Source of the DNA: Sphingomicrobium sp. XHP0239
GTDB taxonomy: Bacteria > Pseudomonadota > Alphaproteobacteria > Sphingomonadales > Sphingomonadaceae
Direction of reading: 5' to 3'
Length of the DNA stretch: 64,000 nt
Assembly: GCF_039555325.1 (NCBI RefSeq)
Contig: NZ_CP154608.1
Location: forward strand, 2,294,001 to 2,358,000
Shown: piece after piece, positions 45,770 to 54,798 of the stretch
How positions within the stretch are numbered: the first letter of the stretch is position 1
Layout of the letters: each line of letters opens with the position of its first letter
Program-made: the position numbers and the translations under genes
The notes under the pieces: model-generated
The model's database searches: none
What the model saw: only the letters and a program-made list of their open reading frames with translations
What the model was told of the DNA's origin: nothing

Positions 45770-48243
45770 GCCTCGGCGCTCGGCTCGCCAAACGCGATCT
45801 GAAAGGCGGGTTCGGCGGACTCGGCCTGCTCTTCACCTGTCTGCTTCTCAGCATCGCGGGCCTGGCCGCCGTGCTTAGCCTCGTCGCGGCGATGGAAAGC
45901 GCGATCGACGACAGCGGACGGTCGCTTCTGGGCGGCGACCTCAAGTTTGAGCAGGCGCAGCGTCCCGCCACCGAGGCGGAACTGGCAGTGCTGCGCGACG
46001 CCGGCGAGATCAGCGTCGGGGTTGCCACCCGCGCGATGCTGCTGACCGAAGACGACTTCGCGCTGATCGACCTGCGGTCAGGCGACGATGCCTATCCTCT
46101 CGCGGGCGAGATCGTCTTCGCGCAAGGGGTGCGGCCGTCAAATGCGGAACAGATCGCGCTCGGCGCCGAGATTGCGTCACGCTCCGGCCTGGCCGTCGGT
46201 GACACGGTCGATCTCGGGCAGGCAAGTTTCACCGTGAGCGGCCTGATCGACCGGATGCCGGGCGGCAGCTTCGTTCTCGCGCCGCCCGCGCTTCTCACCG
46301 ACGAAGGCATGGCTCGCACCCAATTGGTCGTTCCGGGTAGCCTCGTCGACTATGAGGTGCGTGTTTTGGTCGAGGGCGATCGCGATCTCAATGCGCTCGG
46401 CGAGGAATTGGCGTCGCAGCTCGAACCCATCGGTTGGGACGTCGATACGCGCGAGGGCGCGGCGGGTGGCACGCAGCGGTTCGTCTCGTCCACAGGAGAC
46501 ATGCTCCTGTTCGTCGCGATCGCGGCGCTCGGCATCGGTGCCCTGGGGATCGGCAGCGCCATGCGCGCATTCGCCGCCTCCCGCCGCGAGACGATCGCGC
46601 GGCTGAAGCTGGTGGGCGCCACCACCGCGCCGCTTCGCTCCATGCTCGGGATCGAGATTCTCCTGGTTGCCACGCTGGCGATCGTACCTGCGTTGGCCAT
46701 CGGCGCGCTTGCCCCCCTCATCGTTGGCGAGATCGTGGCCGACCGCCTGCCGCTGGCCCCCGATCCGGGACCGCATTGGGGCGCATTGGGTCTGGCCGCG
46801 GCCGTCGGGATATTGACCACCCTGGCGGTCAGCTGGCGCCCGCTGGCCTCCGCGCTCCGCACGCAGCCCAAGGCGACGCTTCGCCAGACGGCGGCGCCCG
46901 GCGACATGGATGCGCGGCGAAGCGATTGGATCGTTCCGCTGGTCGCGACGGCAGGGGTCGTGGGGTTGCTGCTGCTCGCCGCCGACACACCGTTCCTCGC
47001 AGCGGTCGCGATCGGATCGTTGCTTGGGCTCGCGATCCTGTTCCTGCTGTTCGGGTGGCTGGTCCGCCGTCTCGCCCGCAGCGCGCGGCACATCGGTAGC
47101 CCCGTCGTCCGGCTCGGCATCGCCGCGCTCGACCGTCCCGGGAATGCGACCCAGCGGCTGGTACTGGCGCTCGGGCTCGGCCTGTCTATTCTCGTGGCGC
47201 TCGGCGCGGGCGGGCAAAGCCTGCTGACAGAAATCGATACTGCCATCCCCGATCGCGCACCCTCGCATTTCATCATCGATGTTCCGCGCGATCGCGAGGC
47301 GGATCTGAGGGCGCTGGCCGAACGCGAGGCGCCCGGCGCCGAAGTTCGCGTCGTGCCCAGCTTGCGCGCCGCCGTGACCGCCGTGGATGGCGTTGCCGTG
47401 GCAGACCTTCCCGAAGATCAGCAGAGCTGGCTGGTTCGCGGGGATCGGGGCCTCACCTTCTCCGCCGAGGTGCCCGAAGGCAATCGCGTGACCGCGGGCG
47501 AATGGTGGCCCACAGACTATGACGGCCCGCCGCTGATCAGCCTCGAGAACGAGGCTGCCGACGATCTGGGCATCACGGTGGGCGATACACTGACCTTCTC
47601 GATCGCAGGCCGCGAGATTACCGCCACCATCGCCTCGCTGCGCGAAGTGGACTGGCAGACGTTCGGTTTCAACTTCGGGATCGTGTTCGCGCCGGGCACG
47701 CTCGAGGATGCCCCCTACACTCTTCTGGCCCAGCTCGAGCCGGGTGCTACCGGGCTGGCCGACGGTTTCGAACGGCGTCTTGCGACCGAACTGCCGATGG
47801 TGACGGCGATCAGCGTGGCTGGCATTCTTGCCGAAGTGCGCTCGATCCTGACGGCGCTCGACGCCGCCATCCGCATCGCGGTGGCCCTGGCCATTGCCAT
47901 CGGTGTCATCGTGCTCGCCGGTTCGGTCGTCGCGACGCGAGCAGCGAGAGCGCGCGATCTCACGCTGCTTCGGCTGGTCGGCGCGCGCTGGCGGCAATTG
48001 GTGGCGAGCCAGCTGACCGAATTCGCCCTTCTGTCGGTCACTGCGGTCGCGCTCGCCTTCGCGACAGGCCTCGCGCTCGCCTACGCCGCGATCGTCTATC
48101 AGTTCGAAATCGCCTTCCGTCCCGACATGGTCCAGCTGGGGTTGCTTGCCGCAGCCTCGATCGCATTGGCGATCGGTTCGGCGATGATCGCGGTCTGGCC
48201 TGCGCTGACCGCCTCGACCGGTCGTGCGCTCAAGGCCAGGTGA
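45766..48243 (+). CDS. ybbP: FtsX-like ABC permease (YbbP-like)
   Basis: An 825-residue permease with two FtsX/MacB-type units. Each has a large periplasmic segment and core helices, e.g. FVAIAALGIGALGIGSAMRAFAASRRETIARLKLVGATT and ARARDLTLLRLVGARWRQLV. The ten-helix arrangement fits YbbP. A role in moving a lipophilic or outer-membrane compound is inferred from family only. It forms a unit with the ATPase upstream. Confidence 0.92.
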   Translation: MSLGARLAKRDLKGGFGGLGLLFTCLLLSIAGLAAVLSLVAAMESAIDDSGRSLLGGDLKFEQAQRPATEAELAVLRDAGEISVGVATRAMLLTEDDFALIDLRSGDDAYPLAGEIVFAQGVRPSNAEQIALGAEIASRSGLAVGDTVDLGQASFTVSGLIDRMPGGSFVLAPPALLTDEGMARTQLVVPGSLVDYEVRVLVEGDRDLNALGEELASQLEPIGWDVDTREGAAGGTQRFVSSTGDMLLFVAIAALGIGALGIGSAMRAFAASRRETIARLKLVGATTAPLRSMLGIEILLVATLAIVPALAIGALAPLIVGEIVADRLPLAPDPGPHWGALGLAAAVGILTTLAVSWRPLASALRTQPKATLRQTAAPGDMDARRSDWIVPLVATAGVVGLLLLAADTPFLAAVAIGSLLGLAILFLLFGWLVRRLARSARHIGSPVVRLGIAALDRPGNATQRLVLALGLGLSILVALGAGGQSLLTEIDTAIPDRAPSHFIIDVPRDREADLRALAEREAPGAEVRVVPSLRAAVTAVDGVAVADLPEDQQSWLVRGDRGLTFSAEVPEGNRVTAGEWWPTDYDGPPLISLENEAADDLGITVGDTLTFSIAGREITATIASLREVDWQTFGFNFGIVFAPGTLEDAPYTLLAQLEPGATGLADGFERRLATELPMVTAISVAGILAEVRSILTALDAAIRIAVALAIAIGVIVLAGSVVATRAARARDLTLLRLVGARWRQLVASQLTEFALLSVTAVALAFATGLALAYAAIVYQFEIAFRPDMVQLGLLAAASIALAIGSAMIAVWPALTASTGRALKAR

Positions 48244-48331
48244 TGCCCTCCAGCCACGCCGGATTGACCCATTTTAAGACATTGGAAACCATGCGCGGAT
48301 CGGGACGTTTAAGAGGCGAAAGGATTCTCTT

Positions 48332-48577
48332 ATGGCTTCCCGACCCGTTCCCCAGATGCGAGCCCCTTATGCGACCCGATCCTATATCGCGACTTATCGG
48401 GCGGACGGGGCCAACTACTGCCCGGGCTGCGGCCAGTCGCACTGGATCGTCGGCCGGATTTCCGCGGAGTGCGCGCGTTGCGCGACGGCTCTTCCGCTCG
48501 CGGAGAGCGTCCATTCCTTCGACAGCGCCTCGGTCGTCGTGGCCACGGACCGCCGCCCCCATCTTCACGCCATTTAA
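48332..48577 (+). CDS. Small zinc-ribbon-like protein
   Basis: An 81-residue protein with ANYCPGCGQSHWIVGR and SAECARCATALPL, giving CxxC...CxxC that could bind one zinc ion. AAGGA lies about 8 nt before the ATG. I do not recognise a named family. It begins 88 nt after ybbP and ends 9 nt from the stop of the convergent cyclophilin gene. Confidence 0.7.
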   Translation: MASRPVPQMRAPYATRSYIATYRADGANYCPGCGQSHWIVGRISAECARCATALPLAESVHSFDSASVVVATDRRPHLHAI

Positions 48578-48586
48578 GGCGGAAGA

Positions 48587-49468
48587 TCAGCCGTCGACCC
48601 GCCGCACCGGCACGTTGACGTTGCACACGTCCACTCCGCCCGCCGCGACGCGATAGAAATCATCGTTTCGGTTGGCGCGTACCGACAGGTAGCGCGCGAA
48701 GGCCTCGCTATCTTCCCGCATGACCTGATAACGGGGGATCGGCTCTTCCTGCAGCATTGCGGCGAGGACCGAGCGCGTGATGGGGACGGGCGTTTCGTTT
48801 TCAGCGTACATTCCCAGTCCTTCGGATCCGCGCGGAAGCGAAGAAAGATATTCGATCCCGTCGATGACGCGGCCGACGATTGCGATATTCCGGTCGAGAT
48901 GGCGAGGAGCGTGGCCGATCACCGCGTAGAGTTCGCTACCCGACCCCGTTTCCGGGTCGAGCCCGCGCCCCACCCCGACGGTGCCATAGCAATGTGTCAG
49001 GCTTGCGGTTCCGTCGCGATAAAGCGCCACCGGCCATCCGTCGACGAACCCTGCTGCCGACGCATAGCTGTCGCTCGAACCCAGTCCCGTGACCTTGAGG
49101 TCGGACACCGGTCGAACATATTCGGCCGCCGGTCGTTCGCTCACCCCGGCCGGAAGCCTTCGCTCTTCGTCGCCGACGCCCCATTGCGCGACGTAATTAT
49201 CCTGGACGCGATAGACGCTGGCTCCCGACCAGTGGGCGTTGCGCGCGAACGACTGGATATTGGCGACATGTTCGGGCGCGAACGTCGGGTTGAGCTCGAT
49301 CACGACGCGCCGGCCTCCCTCGAGGTCGACCAGCAAGAGAAGCTCGGGATCGACGTCGCGCCACGCCTCATCGGGTGCGGCTTCGACGATCTGTCCCGGC
49401 GTCACTTTTGGGAGTGGTGGCGCAGGATCCTGAAACGTCAGCGAAAGGGCGGCGAACAGGATCGACAT
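48587..49468 (-). CDS. Divergent cyclophilin-type peptidyl-prolyl isomerase
   Basis: A 293-residue protein with a short hydrophobic N-terminus and a cyclophilin-like core (LLVDLEGGRRVVIELNPTFAPEHVANIQSFARN, SVYRVQDNYVAQWGVGD, SGSELYAVIGHAPRHLDRNIAIVGRVIDG). Common catalytic residues are altered and a C-terminal extension of about 80 residues follows. Probably exported. It is the second cyclophilin of the window, related to but clearly distinct from the one at 30.4 kb. Confidence 0.82.
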   Translation of the reverse strand: MSILFAALSLTFQDPAPPLPKVTPGQIVEAAPDEAWRDVDPELLLLVDLEGGRRVVIELNPTFAPEHVANIQSFARNAHWSGASVYRVQDNYVAQWGVGDEERRLPAGVSERPAAEYVRPVSDLKVTGLGSSDSYASAAGFVDGWPVALYRDGTASLTHCYGTVGVGRGLDPETGSGSELYAVIGHAPRHLDRNIAIVGRVIDGIEYLSSLPRGSEGLGMYAENETPVPITRSVLAAMLQEEPIPRYQVMREDSEAFARYLSVRANRNDDFYRVAAGGVDVCNVNVPVRRVDG

Positions 49469-49594
49469 GGTCTAAGCACTCCAGGGGTGACAGCAGGATG
49501 ACAACCGAACATGGCAGCGTTGCCCCAAAGAGCAAGCGGCCACCTGAATCGCGACTTTCGAAACTTTTTGGCCATTTCAGCCATTCAGTGTCGC

Positions 49595-49744
49595 ATGGAC
49601 GACCTTTCTCACCAGAAGCTTTCGCCGCACGAACTGCGCGAGATGGCCGACACGAGCGGCGATCCTGTCATCCGCCGCGCGCTTGAAACCTTGGCGCGCG
49701 ACGTAGAGGAAGAGGGCACCGATCTTCTGGAGAGCGCCAAATGA
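49595..49744 (+). CDS. Small acidic protein, unknown
   Basis: A 49-residue, acidic frame (SPHELREMADTSGDPVIRRALETLARDVEEEGTDLLESAK without its start). It is helix-prone, with no membrane segment. Its stop overlaps the next start by 4 nt (ATGA), which supports translation. A longer version from 49511 is possible. No family recognised. Confidence 0.5.
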   Translation: MDDLSHQKLSPHELREMADTSGDPVIRRALETLARDVEEEGTDLLESAK

Positions 49745-50202
49745 AGTCCGTTGCCTTGATCATCCCGCTCGCTGCCCTGGCGTTGGCGTCATGCGGCGAA
49801 ACCGAAGTGGCCGAAGATACCGGCGTCGACGTCCGAGGCACGCTTCAGGACGAGTTGTTCGATCGTTCGCCCGTCGATCGCGACATTGCGCTCAAGCGCG
49901 CCATCCGCGGAAACGGCGGTGTGTGCGATCTCGTCAATTATTCGGGTTTCGTCACCGAATATGAGAATGTCGACATGTGGACCGCCAACTGCGACGCGGA
50001 CGTCGAATGGGCGATCTTCATCGGCAATGACGATACGGCGCAGATCCGCTATTGCGACGACGTCGGAGCGGCCGGCCTTCCCGAATGCGAAATCACGCGG
50101 CTCAACAGCGAGGGGCAGAACACGCCCGAGGTGACGCCCGTCACCGATGGATCGAACGAACCCGACTATGAGGCCGCTCCCGCCGAAGCTCCCGCGAACT
50201 AA
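49741..50202 (+). CDS. Putative lipoprotein, unknown function
   Basis: A 153-residue protein with a lipoprotein signal (IIPLAALALASC, Cys18), an acidic mature part with several cysteines (CDLV, NCDAD, RYCDD, ECEI) that may pair, and a disordered Pro/Ala/Glu-rich end. Probably periplasmic or outer-membrane attached. It is convergent with the lasso cluster; stops overlap by 4 nt. Confidence 0.65.
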   Translation: MKSVALIIPLAALALASCGETEVAEDTGVDVRGTLQDELFDRSPVDRDIALKRAIRGNGGVCDLVNYSGFVTEYENVDMWTANCDADVEWAIFIGNDDTAQIRYCDDVGAAGLPECEITRLNSEGQNTPEVTPVTDGSNEPDYEAAPAEAPAN

Positions 50203-50606
50203 ACGGGCGGCGCGTCGGGAAAGCGGGCGAGTTCGACGAACTCGTGCGCGTTGCGATGGCCCACCACCGGCACCTCGCCGCTCGACAGCCAGACGTGCGC
50301 TTCCAGACCGTCCGCTCCCCGGCGCGACCCGAAATGATAGGTCGCCGCATATCCGCGCCGCGCCAGCATCCGTTGCGCTGCGAGCGCTTGCTCGAAACAC
50401 ATCGGTCGCCAGGGCAGACGCCGCGCCCACCCGCGGATGACCCGCTCGATCCGCCGCGCTGTTCGATTGTCCGCCGGCGGCCGGGCACTTTGGGTGCCCG
50501 CAACCAGCTCTTCGAAGGAGCGTCGGCGAAGCGCCACCGAGGCCACGACGAGATCGCGAAGCGCCTCGGCCATGAACCGCCACGACAGGCGTTCCGGCTT
50601 GCTCAT
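50199..50606 (-). CDS. Lasso peptide B2 protein (transglutaminase-like leader protease)
   Basis: A 135-residue stand-alone B2 protein. It cleaves the leader from the precursor, using the leader-binding B1 protein as recognition partner. The catalytic Cys is Cys70 in RPMCFEQALAAQRMLARRG, and the His is His104 in LEAHVWLSSG. I do not see an Asp at the usual distance after the His, so the third member of the triad is unclear. The ATG at 50606 overlaps the cyclase stop (ATGA), so it is translationally coupled. Confidence 0.87.
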   Translation of the reverse strand: MSKPERLSWRFMAEALRDLVVASVALRRRSFEELVAGTQSARPPADNRTARRIERVIRGWARRLPWRPMCFEQALAAQRMLARRGYAATYHFGSRRGADGLEAHVWLSSGEVPVVGHRNAHEFVELARFPDAPPV

Positions 50607-52336
50607 TGCTCCGCGACCCACTGAGCGAACGCGGCGCCGGTGAGCGTTCGCATCAGCCGCACGCGATAGGTCATGACCTGCTCTTCATCGTTCCATCCGC
50701 TGGCCGGCCATTGACGAAGCGTGCGATCCATCGCCTCAACGTCGAAAATCTCGGCGCCCGGATGGCCGTCGCGCAGCCGATCGACGATCTGCCGCATCAG
50801 CGCCGCATCGCGGATCGCGGCGGCGCGCCAGTCCGCGCCCTGCATTCCGCCGGCGCGACCCAGTCGGATGATTTCGGGCAATCGCGGATCGAGCATCGCG
50901 CGCTGAACCCGTCGTACGCGCTTCGGCTGGCGATACAGCTCCTCGGGCAGTCGCAGCGAGAAGGCCACCAGTTCGGGATGGCCGTAGGGGTCGACCAGTT
51001 CGACCCCGTGCCGCCGCCGTGCCGCCCTTTTGCTGTTGGCCAAGTCGAGTTGGAGAATGACGTCGCGAAGCCGCCGCTGCGGAAAGGGCATGCCGTCGGC
51101 GGGCTGGTCGGCCTGGTATCCCGCCGCGACCGCGCGTCGGCGTTCGCTCGCAACGAAACGGTTGCTTGTCTTGAGATACATCCGTTTCGCCTGACGCCGT
51201 CCGGCCGAAGGTGTCTTGAGCCGCAGCAGCCACTCGGGGGGCGCCTCGCGCCAGACCGCGCGTAGCCCGTGCCCGCCGTGCCGTGCGCATTCGGCCAACA
51301 TGTCCCGCCATCGACGCTGCGCCGCGAGCGCGACCACCGGATGTTCGCCATTGTGACCGATCGTGAAATTGCCGAGCGTGCCGTCGAAGACGGTGCCATC
51401 ACCCAATGTGGCGGCAAGAGCCTGGCACCCGTCCATCCATCCGAGATTGGACGGATTGTACATAGGACGCTCGAACGCTTCGAAGCCCCAGTCGATCGCT
51501 TCGCGCAGACCAGAAGGTGCGGCGCGCAGCCGATAATGATCACCGCCCCCGCCGACTGCGTGATAGGCCGCGTGGGCAAGCGGATATTCGTCTATCGTGT
51601 CGCCGCCCGCCGCCTCGGCATGGACCGAGGGCGATCCGGTAATCGCGTCGCCGAGATTGCCCGCCTGGGCCAGCCGCGACAACATGACATTGCTGTCCAC
51701 GCCGGCGGACAGCAGAAGGGGCGCCTTGCCGTGCGCCTGCAGGCGCTTGTCCACCAGCCGCTCTGCGGTTGCGACGGCCTCCTCCAGCGACAGATCGAGT
51801 TGCTGAAGGTCGGGGGCCCAATAGAGCTCGACGCGGGGTTCGCGGCCCGGTTCGATCGTCACGATCGATCCGGGCGGTACGCGGTGAACGTCGCGATAGG
51901 CGGTCGCGTCCCGCGCTTCGGGGATCAGCAGCAGAAACCCGGCAAGCCAGTTGGCATCGACCCGCGGGCGGGCACCTAGCCTTCCGAGGGGAAGCATGTC
52001 GGAATGGACGAACAGTCGGCCGTCGTGCTGCCGATAATGGAGCGGTTCGCAGCCAAGCGCGTCGCGAAACAGGTGGACAGTCGTACCCTGCTGCCAGATG
52101 CCCGCGAAGATACCGGTGAGATCGCGTAGCGCTCGCGATCCGGCCTTCTCAAAGCCCGCGAGGAGAAGTGCAGCCTGCGAGGCATTGTCGTCCGTGGAAT
52201 CGCCCGCCAGCTCGTGAAGCGACCCCGTCTCGCCCAGCGAGCCGATCAGCCACAGTCGCGCATTTCCCAACTCGGCATCGGGTGCGCGAACGCTTCCGCT
52301 ATCGAGCGGAAACGTGAAATCCAGCGATGTCAGCAA
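50603..52336 (-). CDS. Lasso peptide cyclase (asparagine-synthetase-like, C protein)
   Basis: A 577-residue protein of the asparagine synthase B family that adenylates the ring Asp/Glu side chain and closes the macrolactam. The pyrophosphate loop is LLLSAGVDSN (S210-A-G-V-D-S215), where canonical enzymes have SGGxDS. The N-terminal glutaminase-like domain lacks the catalytic Cys2 and is degenerate, as in other lasso cyclases. The TTG start is 7 nt after the precursor stop, and its 3' end overlaps B2. The combination of precursor, cyclase and B2 makes a lasso assignment much more likely than real asparagine synthesis. Confidence 0.9.
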   Translation of the reverse strand: MLTSLDFTFPLDSGSVRAPDAELGNARLWLIGSLGETGSLHELAGDSTDDNASQAALLLAGFEKAGSRALRDLTGIFAGIWQQGTTVHLFRDALGCEPLHYRQHDGRLFVHSDMLPLGRLGARPRVDANWLAGFLLLIPEARDATAYRDVHRVPPGSIVTIEPGREPRVELYWAPDLQQLDLSLEEAVATAERLVDKRLQAHGKAPLLLSAGVDSNVMLSRLAQAGNLGDAITGSPSVHAEAAGGDTIDEYPLAHAAYHAVGGGGDHYRLRAAPSGLREAIDWGFEAFERPMYNPSNLGWMDGCQALAATLGDGTVFDGTLGNFTIGHNGEHPVVALAAQRRWRDMLAECARHGGHGLRAVWREAPPEWLLRLKTPSAGRRQAKRMYLKTSNRFVASERRRAVAAGYQADQPADGMPFPQRRLRDVILQLDLANSKRAARRRHGVELVDPYGHPELVAFSLRLPEELYRQPKRVRRVQRAMLDPRLPEIIRLGRAGGMQGADWRAAAIRDAALMRQIVDRLRDGHPGAEIFDVEAMDRTLRQWPASGWNDEEQVMTYRVRLMRTLTGAAFAQWVAEQ

Positions 52337-52343
52337 GGCGCGA

Positions 52344-52499
52344 CTAGACGAAGGCCGAGCAGTTCACCACGCGCATCCCGCCACCACAGACGGAATCATT
52401 TCCTTCGCCGCTCGCGTTGGTACCGTTACGCGCCTGCTTGGCGTTAAGACGTGAGAGACGGGGGGCGTCCCAAACCAGTTTCTTTTCGCGTGCACGCAT
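52344..52499 (-). CDS. Candidate lasso peptide precursor (A)
   Basis: A 51-residue peptide. Leader: MRAREKKLVWDAPRLSRLNA then KQARNGTN. The WxxPxL element corresponds to the YxxPxL motif read by B1, and Thr27 is the penultimate leader residue as in nearly all lasso precursors. Predicted core, from Ala29: ASGEGNDSVCGGGM then RVVNCSAFV (23 residues). Asp35 is ring position 7. Cys38 and Cys47 could form a disulfide within the tail. The ATG at 52499 has AAGGAT 6-7 nt upstream and is preferred over an ATG at 52523. Cleavage and ring are predictions; Gly26 with Glu32 is an alternative ring. Confidence 0.8.
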   Translation of the reverse strand: MRAREKKLVWDAPRLSRLNAKQARNGTNASGEGNDSVCGGGMRVVNCSAFV

Positions 52500-52838
52500 G
52501 ACCGGATCCTTCGACACAAACATTGGAATCACCCGGGTTCGGGCGATAATCGTTAATGCTTGTAAAGGATTTTGGGTTCCGAGTCGACCGCCGACCTAGG
52601 CGCTCCCCTTGATCGTACCGGTTTTCCCGCTCGCTCCCTCGCCCATCGACAGTCGTCCGGGCATTTGCGCGGCTTTCGCAGCGATCCGGGACAGCGCCGG
52701 CGTCGTCCAGACAAGAAGGGCAGGGGGAACGGATCGCACGAGCTGTCTCGCATTGGGTCAAAAAAAGACACCCGCCGGGCGGGTGCGAAAACCGGTATAG
52801 AATGGTTGGGGTAAACGAAGTGTTGATGCTGGGGCGTG
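52500..52838 (-). promoter_or_regulatory. Intergenic region upstream of the lasso precursor
   Basis: A 339-nt gap without a convincing gene. It holds the terminator of the exporter gene (52760-52786) and an AT-richer stretch around 52543-52580 (TTTACA and GATTAT within ATCCTTTACAAGC and TTAACGATTATC), the most likely area for the precursor promoter. The spacing of these elements does not fit a standard sigma-70 promoter, so this is only a location guess. Confidence 0.35.
52760..52786 (-). terminator. Intrinsic terminator after the lasso exporter gene
   Basis: Read leftward, CACCCGC-CCG-GCGGGTG is a perfect 7-bp GC-rich stem, followed by TC and seven T. It lies about 53 nt past the exporter stop and separates the B1-exporter transcript from the precursor-cyclase-B2 transcript. 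Confidence 0.88.
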
Positions 52839-54476
52839 TCAGCCCAGAGCGACGCGGTCGTCCATCAAGTCCCACGTCTGCGGGCGGTGCGAGACCATCA
52901 GTACGGCGGCATCCGGCAATTCGGAACGGATCGCCGTAATCAGCGCCGCCTCGCTTTCGAGGTCGAGTGCCGCCGTCGCCTCGTCGAGAATGAGCAGGCT
53001 CGGGCGCCGCAGAATCGCACGGACGACCGCCAGTCGCTGCCGTTCTCCGCCCGAGATGCGAGCGGCGCGATCGCCAAGCCGCGTGTCGAGCGATCCCAGC
53101 CGCTCAATCAACGGCATCGCGCCGACCATCTCGATCAATCGCGCGACCTCGGCATCGGTCGCGTCTGCGGGCGGATCGATCATGGCCCGTGCCGTATTGC
53201 CGAGCAGCGTGCCGTCCTGACCGAGATAGGCGATCTCGCGTGGCCAGCGGGGTGCGTCCGAAGGATCGAACGGTGCATCGTTCAGGGTCATCGTCCCGTC
53301 CACCGGCCGGAGCAGTCCCGCCACCACGTCGACCAGCAGCGATTTTCCCGTTCCCGACGCGCCCTGCAGCGCGACCCAGCGCCCGCGCTGCACCACGCAA
53401 TCGACCGGGCCGAGCGGTTCGCCGCGTGCGGGCAGAAGCAGGCCGCGCGCCTCCAGACGCTGCCACTCCAACCGATCGTCGTCGCTTTCTGCACAAAAAC
53501 GTGTGCCGACGCGTGTCTCGCTGTCCAGCAGCGCGGCCAGCGGCAGGAAGCTCCCCGCATAGGCGAGAAACCGCTGCAATTGCGCGATCAACGCCCGTGC
53601 CGGCCCGACCATCCGCGCGAACAGGATCAGCAGCAGGAAGAAGACGCTCGTCTCCACTTCGATCGCCACGATCCCCACGTACAATATCGCTGCCAAACCC
53701 ACGGCTGCTGCGAACTGATTGGCGACGTCGGCTTCCGCTTCGGCGCGTTCGATCGCGTAGAACCCGCCATATTCGGCTCCGACGAGCGCCTTGAACCGAT
53801 CGACGAAGCCCTGTTCGCGTCCCTCTGCGAGCGCGGACTTGAGGCTCGCGTGAAACTGGAACCCATGCTCGCGCGCATCGCTGAGGGCGTCGAGCGCTTC
53901 CTGTCCTTTGCGCCCCGACCGTCGGACCCAGGTCCAGCTCGCCAACGAACTCAGCGCGAGCAATATCGTCGCCGCCGCCGCCATGGCCGGGGCCAGCGCA
54001 AAAGCGATCGCCGCCTTTACGGTCAGCAACAGCACCGACACCGCCATCATCAGAAGCTGCGTCACCGCCAGCGTCGTTCGCGGCACGTTGGCGTTCCAAT
54101 ATTGCTGCATCCGCGCCTGCCCGATGTCGCTGGCCGCGGGCCATCCGATCCGTGCCAGTGCCTCGGCCAGTTCGCCCGACAACGAGACCGAATAATCGCG
54201 ATAGAAGGCTGCCTGCATCCGTCCGCGCACGAGCAAAAGGATGGCGCGGACCACCATGACGCACAGGAACGCGATCACTACGACCTCGATGCTGGCGAAA
54301 GCGGGTAACCAGTCTGGACCCTCGCCACTCAACGCCGCGAGAAGCGGCAGCAGAAGCAGGATCCCGATGCCTTCGACGAGAGCCGACACGGTCTGAAAGC
54401 CGATATAGATAAAGATCCGCCGGCCGAAGCGCTTCCGCATGTCACCCAGCAGAGGGCGGATGTGTTCGATCCTCAC
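52839..54476 (-). CDS. Lasso peptide ABC exporter (D protein)
   Basis: A 545-residue half-transporter. About six helices occupy residues 20-320, followed by an ATPase domain with Walker A GASGTGKS (372-379), signature SGGERQR (475-481) and Walker B LLILDEA (494-500). It has no N-terminal peptidase domain, consistent with leader removal by B2. It exports the mature peptide and gives self-immunity in known lasso systems. The GTG start overlaps the B1 stop by 4 nt (GTGA). Chosen over a longer reading from 54545, which would enter B1. Confidence 0.9.
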   Translation of the reverse strand: MRIEHIRPLLGDMRKRFGRRIFIYIGFQTVSALVEGIGILLLLPLLAALSGEGPDWLPAFASIEVVVIAFLCVMVVRAILLLVRGRMQAAFYRDYSVSLSGELAEALARIGWPAASDIGQARMQQYWNANVPRTTLAVTQLLMMAVSVLLLTVKAAIAFALAPAMAAAATILLALSSLASWTWVRRSGRKGQEALDALSDAREHGFQFHASLKSALAEGREQGFVDRFKALVGAEYGGFYAIERAEAEADVANQFAAAVGLAAILYVGIVAIEVETSVFFLLLILFARMVGPARALIAQLQRFLAYAGSFLPLAALLDSETRVGTRFCAESDDDRLEWQRLEARGLLLPARGEPLGPVDCVVQRGRWVALQGASGTGKSLLVDVVAGLLRPVDGTMTLNDAPFDPSDAPRWPREIAYLGQDGTLLGNTARAMIDPPADATDAEVARLIEMVGAMPLIERLGSLDTRLGDRAARISGGERQRLAVVRAILRRPSLLILDEATAALDLESEAALITAIRSELPDAAVLMVSHRPQTWDLMDDRVALG

Positions 54477-54769
54477 GCCCGGTCCACGATCACCAGACCC
54501 GAATCGACCAGTTCCTCGAGAAAGGACAGTGTCTCGGTGCGGCACCGCTCCACTGCAACGTCGTGGGTGTCGGCGAGCTTTTCGATTAGCGTTTCGACTG
54601 CAATGCCATCGCCGATCGCGTTCCAGATCCGCGTTCCCGTTGGGTCGAGTCCGTAGACCTCGCCGGCGGCGGGATCGAGCGCCATGAGTTCGCCATCGAC
54701 CGCTCCCGTCGGGATCGACCGATTCTGTCGAATGTGGTCGGTGAGGAGGATCGCGCTCGCCTCTGCCAT
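54473..54769 (-). CDS. Lasso peptide B1 protein (PqqD-like recognition element)
   Basis: A PqqD-like RiPP recognition element of about 98 residues. It has the pattern LDPAAGEVYGLDPTGTRIWNAI, a predicted beta-sheet that binds the leader, followed by helices to LEELVDSGLVIV. It delivers the precursor to B2 and the cyclase. The start is uncertain: no Shine-Dalgarno sequence precedes the ATG at 54769, and ATGs at 54787 and 54796 are possible. Its 5' end lies only about 30 nt from the divergent kinase gene. Confidence 0.86.
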   Translation of the reverse strand: MAEASAILLTDHIRQNRSIPTGAVDGELMALDPAAGEVYGLDPTGTRIWNAIGDGIAVETLIEKLADTHDVAVERCRTETLSFLEELVDSGLVIVDRA

Positions 54770-54798
54770 GCCAAAGGGGCTAAGGAGCATCGGCATGG

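Noticed and set aside
50603..52336. Ordinary asparagine synthetase
   Set aside because: The glutaminase half lacks Cys2, and the gene is coupled to a B2 protease and a lasso-type precursor.
52553..52771. A 72-codon minus-strand frame in the lasso gap as an alternative precursor
   Set aside because: It has no leader motif or Thr at the right place, no usable core, and it would cross the exporter terminator.
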